A DNA stretch of 64,000 bases from Linanthus parryae (Eukaryota; Streptophyta; Magnoliopsida; Ericales; Polemoniaceae). The translations under genes and the position numbers were made by a program. Position 1 is the first letter of the stretch; each line of letters opens with the position of its first letter. Shown in pieces: positions 56,830 through 64,000 of the stretch. The notes below the pieces were generated by a model, which had not been told where the DNA came from, did no database searches, and saw only the letters and a program-made list of their open reading frames with translations. Where the stretch lies: NCBI GenBank assembly GCA_023055425.1, contig JALGPY010000007.1:85399136-85463135 (forward strand), written 5' to 3'.

Positions 56830-57392
56830 TTATCTTTGTCTATTAAGCCCAACGTCGGATTGCTTAACGCGATGTGTGTTTCCTCTTAAGCATGAAAATT
56901 AGTCGGATTACCTGAAGCGACGAGTGGTTCCACTTCAGGATTGACTCAAGTTCATTTGTTTTTTGTTTAACTCTTGTTATAGTTGATCCTAAGTAGATTT
57001 AGTAGGTAAAAATTCTTGGTAACTGATATGTTAGGTATCCTGCTTGTTGAATGTTCACAGTACTCACGCCCATTTAGTTATCCTTTTAACATGTATTTAG
57101 AGAAGAGTCGTCCACTGCCACGAGAGGGAGAGCGCTACTCTATTTTTTTGCTCTTCTTATACTGTTGTAAAAACAAGGGTTGTGAAAATGGTGTCTAGTT
57201 TAAGATGGACACATCTCCCTTATAAACATAAGCTTAAGTGACGTATGATTATGCAATATTTATTGGTTTTACCAACCTACGATGTATCTCTTGGTTTTGA
57301 TGTTGGTATATGTACATGACTATATGTGTATTCGATCGTAAGAACTTGAAATACAGTCATAATTTTGATTATATTGAGGTACGGGTCTGACA
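56830..57392 (+). repeat. Tekay-like 5' LTR, second part
   Basis: The LTR resumes after the TTTTA duplication of SIRE-B and ends CGGGTCTGACA just before the primer site. The two parts together give about 2.2 kb. No gene is seen. Confidence 0.78.
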
Positions 57393-57395
57393 TTT

Positions 57396-57407
57396 TGGTA
57401 TCAGAGC
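57396..57407 (+). other. Primer binding site of the Tekay-like element
   Basis: TGGTATCAGAGC, complementary to initiator tRNA-Met, 3 bp after the LTR end. Confidence 0.92.
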
Positions 57408-57567
57408 AAGTAGTTAAACGGGAATGTAGGCATGGCCTAGAATATAGTTGTGGCAGTGGACATTAGGCAGATAACTAAGGTAGATTTTCTGTTGTCGTGG
57501 TTCGGGTGTTATATGAAAAAATTTATCATTATATACCTCCAAATATTAATATCTATGTTTTGAGTAC

Positions 57568-58775
57568 ATGATTGAAGTAACTCAGCAGCATGATAGTGTT
57601 GAGGGAGAGGATTCACACGTACCCGTGCCATCTCATGATCAGTCGCATGTGCAGGGTACACCGATACAGAATCAGTCTCAACGAAAACCAACTCAGAAAT
57701 TCACAGAGACAATGGAACGGTACATGGATTATCAATGGCTCAACGTCTTCTTCATGGAGAGGAAGGTTCAAGTAGCTTTTAAGAAAACTTTATGAAGCTC
57801 CAGCCTTCATATTTCCTGGGTAATGTGGATCCACTAGAAGTTGAGGATTGCTTGAAACGAATCGAGGATATCTTTGGTTTGATGGGTGCAACAGATGAAC
57901 AGAAAGTAAAGCTGGGTTCCTTCATGTTGAAAGGTTCTGGTGGCAGGCTGAGAATAGACTTTTGGCTGCTTCTCTGGGAAATGAATCTAATGCTATAACT
58001 TGGATTTTTTTTCCATTCTTTTAATGAGAAGTATTTCTCGTTATCTTACCGGTTTGAGAAGGAGCAAGAATTTATCCAGCTGAGACAAGCGGACTTTTCA
58101 GGGGCTGACTATGAGGTTAGATTCACAGCTTTATCTAGGTTTGCTCCTGAGTTGGTCAGTGACGAAGCTTGCAAGTGTAGGAGATTTCAAAAAGGATTAG
58201 AACTGTCTATTCGCTCCAGAATTTCAGCTTTTGAGATAACAAAATACAGTGAGTTGATAAATAAAGCAAAAGGCGTTGAAAAGGATGTTCGAGAATCAGC
58301 CGCGCAACGAGACAAGCTAAGCGCAGCAGAATTGAGTCGACACAGCCTCATAGTACAACAACAACTTATGTTAAAGGAAGGGGCAAGCAACCACTGTTCA
58401 GTTATGTTAAGGGTGGGTTCCACCCTGGTAAAACCAAAATAAGTGTACTAGGGCAGAATTTTCGTAGGCATGATGCTAGTCAGAAGGGTAAGGGATTTTC
58501 TAAAGATAGAGTTTAAGAGGTCACTTGTTACTCTTGTGGTGGTAAAGGACATATTGGACGCAATTTTACTGCTCCAAAATCAGCAGAGTGTTTTTGCTGT
58601 AAGAAATTTGGACACACAGCTCGATATTGTCCTACCTTAGTCACGGCAGGAGATAGTATTCAAAGTAGTGGAAGAGGTGCTCCAAGAAATCAACCGAAGA
58701 GTAGCATAGAAGCAAGTGGGGTTAATCCACAAGCCGTGATTTATGCCATGATATGTCAGGATGCTCAAGCCTGAG
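57568..58775 (+). pseudogene. Tekay-like gag
   Basis: The start ATGATTGAAGTAACTCAG opens a hydrophilic N-terminus. After a frame change near 57780 the capsid-like domain reads YFLGNVDPLEVEDCLKRIE, TDEQKVKLGSFMLKG, then in further frames ADFSGADYEVRF and RRFQKGLELSIRSRI. Two zinc knuckles follow: the first (58526-58567) has its last Cys replaced by Phe, the second (58589-58630, CFCCKKFGHTARYC) is intact. Stops and shifts make it non-functional. Confidence 0.82.
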
Positions 58776-59282
58776 GTTGTGACTGGTATGGTTTTAATTT
58801 CTAGTAAAAATGCATACGTTCTAATTAATCCGAGATCTACGCACTCATTTGTATCCCAATCATTTTTCTTGCATCTATATCAGTCAAGTACTTATTAAGC
58901 ATGCCTTATTTGTTTACACTCCCGTAGGTAAAGTGAAAGTTGTAGATGTTGTGTTTAAAGGATGTCTTTAGCATTTGGCTGGTAAAGAGTTAACAGTTGA
59001 CTTGCTACCCCTTGATATGCCTGAATTTGATGTGATTTTAGGAATGGATTTCCTATCATACTATTATGCATTTGTTGGTTCTTTCAGAAAGGAGGTAGTA
59101 TTTAGATTACCAAACACTGCAAAGTTCAAATTTCTTGGAAATCGGGATATATCGTCGAATGGCTTATTATCTGCATTGGAGGCAATGAAATTACTTAAAC
59201 AAGGATGCGAAGTTTACCTTTATTATGTTATAGATGTTGAGAAGGTTGAGAAAAAAATTGAGGATATTCCAATAGTTCAATA
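58776..59282 (+). pseudogene. Tekay-like protease, catalytic Asp replaced
   Basis: The active-site zone is at 58812-58856. Where the family has Asp-Pro/Ser-Gly, the codons read LINPRSTHSFVS: the catalytic Asp (58827-58829) is Asn and the Gly is Arg, both explained by G-to-A changes. The closing motif DVILGMDFL is present in the later frame. The frame ends at the Helitron insertion after IPIVQ. Confidence 0.8.
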
Positions 59283-59295
59283 GGTAGCTTTTAAC

Positions 59296-59310
59296 CCGTG
59301 CGATGCACGG
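59296..59310 (-). other. 3'-terminal hairpin of the Helitron-like element
   Basis: A 6-bp stem CCGTGC/GCACGG with a 3-base loop, about 13 bp from the element's 3' end. This is typical of plant Helitron termini. Confidence 0.8.
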
Positions 59311-60455
59311 CGAAATTTTAATTCCAAAACAAAGTTGATGTGACTTAAAAGGTTGACGTCTTAGGCATTTAAAATACTACATGCAAAAAAATAACTAAAA
59401 ATATTGAATAACATAAACCGTTATATTGAATAAAAAAATTGAAACAGCTTCATATTTTTGGCTCCTAAAATTGCTCGTGTTTGAAAAGAACGGGTACCAT
59501 CTACTTTTGTGTTGAATGTATCAGTTTCATATTTTTGTTTAGATTAATACTTTTTGTCTCCTAAATAAATAGATTAATACTTTTTCTTGCTATCATTTTT
59601 ACTTTTGGATTTGAAACCAACATTAAGTTGGAGTAAAAAAAAATAACATATTTTTTGGGAACGTTTCTAATCTTGGATTTGAAGTCAACATCATTATTAT
59701 AAAAATAACTTCTTACCTCCAGATCACTACCACTATGAATTTTCAATCAAAATTCACTGAAGCCACTGATTAATTTTGATTACTTTTGAATTTTATCACT
59801 ATATATTTGAAGTTGCAGATTCTAATTCAGACATTTTACTGGCACATTTTTTTAGGTACTTTTGAATTTCCTTCATATTTTGAATTTTATTTTATTCTAT
59901 GTATCTTTTTTTTGGGGATTCGACTTCTAGTCTTGGATTTGAAGTCAACGTAATTATTATGAAGATAAATTTATAATAATAAAAAAGGTTTGTATACTTT
60001 TTACCTTTGGAATATTTTTAGATCATGGGGCTAAAAAAAAGAATCTTGTAGTAATAATGGATTGAGCTTCAAACAATGATTTTATACTTGGACTCAAAAA
60101 ATAGAATGGTGTACCCACAAATCTATATGATTGGGTGCGTAAAGGATTTTATTAGTTGGGCTGCATATTGTATTTCCATGGACCAAGTCATACCAAGTAG
60201 TGTCACTGATTCCTTCTCATAAAAAAAAGCAAACAAAAATAAAAAAAAGCGTTCAGATCATTTCTAATTCGAATTTTTCAATCAAAATCCATTGACGCCA
60301 CTGATTTCTTTTATACATTTCGATCAGGCAATTTCTTTTTCTTAAAAGTGGCATACAACTTTTTTTTTTCAAACGCATACAACTTTCTTTAGATAGAAAC
60401 AATCACTAAAAATAAATAATACAAAATATAACAACTAAGTGGCCTTTAAATTTTT

Positions 60456-60996
60456 TTAGATATTATTTGAAAAAAAAAAATACATACCGTTGTGTTGAAC
60501 TGTGTCCCTCAAAACAGAAGATTCCGCGTGATGAACATGTTCACCTACACCGCCAAAAGAAACGATGTAAGCAACAACTAAAGAACACAGGAGGAAGGAA
60601 AAGAACATTAACAAACACCAAACGATTTTCTTAGTATTACCTATACGGGGATGGCGACTGACACTTTCGCGCAAGTGTATGCCTTCGGCGGCGGCCATGA
60701 GAACTTCACATACACAAAGAATCTATTTTGGGATGAATAAAGCACATAGACAAAGCATACGACTGTAAATTATGAAGGAAAAACTCACCGGATATGCGGG
60801 CTTGTCTTTGCTCATCTAATTTTCTCTTGCGCGCCAAGTGAGCCAACCTACAATGTTCTATCCGCTCCTTATGTTCGTCCATGACTGGTAGATAAGAGAG
60901 TGTAGTGGGGAAGAGAATTACCGGAAAATATATAAACATCAAACACGATTTGAAAATCCACCGTCCATTTTGGAGACAGATATTTACGGAATTCAC
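60456..60996 (-). pseudogene. Possible captured or residual gene fragments in the Helitron
   Basis: Two minus-strand frames stand out from the AT-rich flanks. One includes MDEHKERIEHCRLAHLARKR followed by KLDEQRQARIS with a GTGAG donor-like site just after. The other includes MAAAEGIHLRESVSRHPRIG with a GTAATA donor-like site after it, then a hydrophobic stretch. This could be exons of a captured host gene or a remnant of a Helitron protein N-terminus. I recognise neither protein. Confidence 0.35.
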
Positions 60997-61294
60997 TATT
61001 AATAAATTTTTTGGTGAAAGTTTCCTAACTGACTAATTAGTTTTGCCAATTAACATCAATAACTTTCCTTTATAATAAATATAAAACGGGCTCAATTAAA
61101 TTTACATGTTGGCGCCAATTTTTTCATTTCAATTGAAACTATGCAGATGTGAATTTAAATGCGCCAAAATTTTTCATTTTCAGTTCAAAATCTAAAGATA
61201 CGATTTAAAATTTATTACATTAATTAATTTTAATATCCACGTGGCAATTCCTCGTGCAATGCTTGGGAGGACATTCTCAAATAGTATATATAGA

Positions 61295-62660
61295 TTTCAA
61301 GATGTTTTTCTTGATGATTTGTTGGGAGTGGTTATAGAGAGAGATGTGGAGTTTTCTATTGAATTAGTACCTGGAACAAGTGTGATTTCTATACCACCTT
61401 ACCGCATGGCTCCAGCCGAGTTAAAAGAACTGAAGGTGCAACTACAAGAGTTGCTAGAAAAGTGTTTTATCCGGCCAAGTGTATCACCGTGGGAAGCTCC
61501 TGTCTTATTTGTCAAGAAAAAGGGTGAAAGTTTGAGGTTGTGCATAGATTACAGACAATTGAACAAGGTGACTTTTAGAAACAAATATTCGCTACCAATG
61601 ATTGGCGATCTATTTGATCAGTTACAAGGTGCATATGTGTTTTCGAAAATTGATTTGAGATCAAGATATCACCAGTTAAAACTTAAGGAGGAAGACGTAC
61701 CGAAGATATCATTTTGTACAAGATATGGCCACAATGAGTTTTGTGTTATGCCATTGGGCTTAAAAATGCTCTTGCGGCATTTATGGACTTAATGAACCTC
61801 GTTTTTCATCCGTACTTGGACTCATTTGTGAACATTTTTATAGATGATATTTTGGTTTATTCATATAGTCTGGAGGAACATGAGAACTACCTACATATTG
61901 TATTGCAAACTCTAAGCAAGAAGAAGTTGTTTGTTAAGCTTAGTAAGTGTGCATTTTGGCTTCGTAAAATTGTCTTTTTGGGGCATGTGATATGTGGTGA
62001 AGGAATTTTTGTTGATCCATCAAAGGTGGAAGCTATTGTCAAGTGGCAGCGACCGACTAATTTCCATGACATCAGAAGCTTTCTGGGCTTTGCCGGTTAC
62101 TACCGCCGATTTATTAAGGGCTTCCCAGCGCTCACCAAGCCACTGACCCGTTTGACTCCGAAACATGTAAAGTTTGAGCGGAGTACACAATGTCAACAGA
62201 GCTTTCAGCAGTTGAAGATAAGATTAAAAAATGCTCCTGTTTTAACAATCCCAACCGATGAAGGAGGATTTGTAATTTATATTGATGCCTCTCGACCAGG
62301 ATTGGGGTGTGTATTGATGCAAAGTGGAAAAGTAATAGCCTATGCTTCGAGGCAACTGAAAACACACGAGCATAATTATCCTACGCACGACCTAGAGTTG
62401 GCTGCTGTTATATTTGTGTTGAAGCTGTGGAGAGACTACTTGTATGGTGAGACTTTTGAAATTTTTACTGATCATCAAAGCTTGAAGTACCTGTTTACAC
62501 AAAAGGAACTAAACTAAGACAAAGAAGGTGGATGGAGATAATTAAGGATTGCGAGTGCACGATTCATTATCACCCTGGAAAAGCTAATGTAGTTGCAGAT
62601 GCATTAATTCATAAATCTTCAGTTATACTGAACCGTGTTGTATGTATTTGACTTGACCTT
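61295..62660 (+). pseudogene. Tekay-like RT and RNase H
   Basis: RT begins right after the Helitron with [11 protein letters not shown] and proceeds through [35 protein letters not shown] and [12 protein letters not shown] shift near 61760 (GLKN) leads into the frame with the catalytic [11 protein letters not shown]. RNase H shows [30 protein letters not shown] and [13 protein letters not shown]. Another shift at about 62512 leads to [32 protein letters not shown] and RNase H active-site residues are present, but the frame is broken. Confidence 0.88.
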
Positions 62661-63730
62661 ATCCGAGATATGACCTTGTTGCGGACATAGTGGAGCTTGG
62701 GTAAGAATGATGTGTTGCTGGCTCAAATCAAAGTAAAACCTCTTCTATATGATCATGTCCTTGCTAAACAAAAAGCAGATTCATTTTGTGAGAAGATGAA
62801 AAGTGAAGTTTCAAGTGGCCTTGACAATGAATACTCAATTAGAAGTGACGTGATATTATTTAGGAAGCGTGCATGTATACCAAACGATCAACCGTTGAAG
62901 AAAGAAATATTAGACGAGGCATGTTGTTCACCATGTGCTATGCACCTTGGTAGCCCAAAACTATATCATGATCTAAAAGAATATTACTGGTGGACCGGAA
63001 TGAAGAGGGAGATTGCAGAATTTGTTGCTCGATGTCTGACATGTCAACAAGTTAAAGTGGAAAGTCAACACCCAAGTGGCTTGTTACAACCACTTTCGAT
63101 ACCCGAATGGAAACGGGAACATGTGACAATGAATTTTGTGACAGGACTTACACTTTCTCAAAAATGATTTGATTCAATTTGGGTGATTTTTGATAGGTTA
63201 ACCAAGTCAGCTCACTTTTTGGGTGTTGATAAATATGGTATTGATAAATATGCTAGATTATACATTGATGAGATCAATCGACTGCATGGAACACCTGAGT
63301 CTATTGTGTCAGACAGATATCCTAAATTTACCTCGAGATTTTGGTCGATTTTACAATATGCTTTGGGCACCTCTCTTAAGTTCAGTACCGCATTCTATCC
63401 TCAAATAGATGGTCAATCAGAGTGAACTATTCAAACATTGGAGGATATGTTACGTGCATGTGTCATGAACTTCAAGGGCAGCTGGGATTTGCATTTGTCG
63501 TTGATCGAATTTGCATATAATAATAGTTACCAGTCAAGTATTGGTATGGCTCCGTATGAAGCATTGTACGGGAAGAGATGTAGGACACCAATCCGCGGGG
63601 GTGAGGTAGGTGAAAGGAAGATATTAGGCTCTGAATTGGTATAAGACACTGCCGAAAAAGAGAACTCATTCAAGCAAATATGAAAGTTTCCATAAGTCGT
63701 CAATAAATTTATGCAAATAAGAGAAGGAAG
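62661..63730 (+). pseudogene. Tekay-like integrase, truncated by insertion
   Basis: The zinc-binding region is MHLGSPKLYHDLKEYYWW ... RCLTCQQVK. In the core, REHVTMNFVTGL has Asn where the family has the first catalytic Asp; SIVSDRYPKF and DGQSE keep the other Asp and the Glu. Stops lie at 63165-63167 and 63423-63425. The C-terminal part continues with MAPYEALYGKRCRTPI, GERKILGSELV and degenerate SRQ..YANKRRK up to 63730, where a SIRE-like LTR interrupts. No chromodomain is reached. Confidence 0.85.
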
Positions 63731-64000
63731 TGTTGAGTCAAAGACCCTTGAATGTGTTTTGGTTGGTAATTGTTTTGAGTGATGAAAGACAAAGACTAAG
63801 ACATAAGCAGCAAAGCATCTCAGTTATTCCAAGGCCTTGAGATATTGACTGAACTTCAAAGCCTTGAGAGTTATTATATTCTGCTATATGTTCTAACAGT
63901 TCTGTGTTGCAGATTGGATATCTGATTATACAGATCAGGGATTTACTGCATATACTTATGAATTACACTATATATATCTAACACAATTGCAGATGATCAG
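63731..64000 (+). repeat. SIRE-like LTR, start (runs out of window)
   Basis: TGTTGAGTCAAAG begins where integrase homology stops. It contains GATGAAAGACAAAG, a phrase found near the start of the SIRE-A and SIRE-B LTRs, the palindrome core CAAGGCCTTG (63830-63839) and a relative CAAAGCCTTGAGAG. The left flanking pentamer is GGAAG; the right copy lies outside the window. Confidence 0.65.

Larger units (their letters stand above)
59283..61294 (-). mobile_element. Helitron-like non-autonomous element
   Basis: A 2012-bp insertion splits the Tekay-like pol. Removing it and joining base 59282 (A) to 61295 (T) restores the reading frame between protease and RT, with no target duplication, as expected for Helitron insertion at AT. 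On the minus strand the 5' end is TCTATATATACTATT. Near the 3' end is a GC-rich hairpin CCGTGC-ATC-GCACGG (59296-59310) followed by GGTTAAAAGCTACC. A canonical CTRR terminus is not intact (CTAC is seen). No helicase or Rep motif was found. Confidence 0.75.
36670..63730 (+). mobile_element. Tekay/Del-like Gypsy (chromovirus), split by several insertions
   Basis: The plus-strand Gypsy has its 5' LTR at 36670-38344 plus 56830-57392, primer site at 57396, gag, protease, RT, RNase H and integrase to 63730. It is interrupted by SIRE-B in the LTR, a Helitron-like element between protease and RT, and a SIRE-like LTR in the integrase. The polyprotein layout and phrases such as PSGLLQPLSIPEWKREHV are of the Tekay/Del type. 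The element is dead: stops, shifts and lost catalytic Asp residues. The chromodomain and 3' LTR are not in the window. Confidence 0.83.

Overview
This window looks like plant nuclear heterochromatin. Essentially every interpretable base belongs to a transposable element, and I found no host gene, rRNA, tRNA gene or CRISPR array. The evidence for a plant is the set of element lineages: Angela-type and SIRE/Maximus-type Copia elements with initiator-tRNA-Met primer sites, a Tat-lineage Gypsy element with a second (archaeal-type) RNase H, and a chromovirus (Tekay/Del-like) Gypsy. A Helitron and a hAT-type MITE are also present. The species cannot be told.

Layout, left half. A Tat-lineage Gypsy on the minus strand spans about 1 to 35035; its 3' LTR lies outside the window. 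Reading leftwards from its 5' LTR (34396-35035) come gag, protease, RT, two RNases H, integrase, a hairpin-rich tandem array (942-1350) and an antisense, apparently spliced ORF (2-572). It is split by an Angela-type solo LTR (3952-5357, TSD TATGT) and by a non-autonomous Gypsy-like element, here E1 (5574-30765, TSD TTACC). E1 has two ~3.1 kb LTRs around only 420 bp. E1's left LTR was hit by SIRE-A (6138-16168, plus strand, TSD CAAtC/CAAcC). Its right LTR was hit by Angela-A (20109-28625, minus strand, TSD TAATC), which has an intact 1316-codon gag-pol and LTRs in which I see no difference. Angela-A is therefore the youngest large insertion and may be competent.

Layout, right half. After a SIRE-like LTR fragment (35036-35541) and an unassigned stretch with an old Gypsy integrase scrap, a Tekay-like Gypsy on the plus strand begins near 36670. 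Its 5' LTR is split by SIRE-B (38345-56824, TSD TTTTA). SIRE-B holds the decayed Angela-B (39607-48127, minus, TSD ATGAG, on the gag start codon) and a hAT-type MITE (55893-56435, TSD CTTTTGAT) with two tRNA-like Pol III promoter units. The Tekay gag-pol resumes at 57396, is broken by a Helitron-like element (59283-61294), and is cut at 63731 by another SIRE-like LTR that runs out of the window.

The most distinctive unexplained signal is a perfect palindrome (core CAAGGCCTTG, often extended to TTTCAAGGCCTTGAAA). I located 15 copies, all in SIRE-type elements: in LTRs, untranslated spacers and inside gag and pol coding sequence. Other points of note are the spliced antisense ORF and hairpin array of the Tat element, the nearly empty E1 element, and the MITE with paired tRNA-like units. 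All domain and lineage names come from motif reading by eye; no database search was done.
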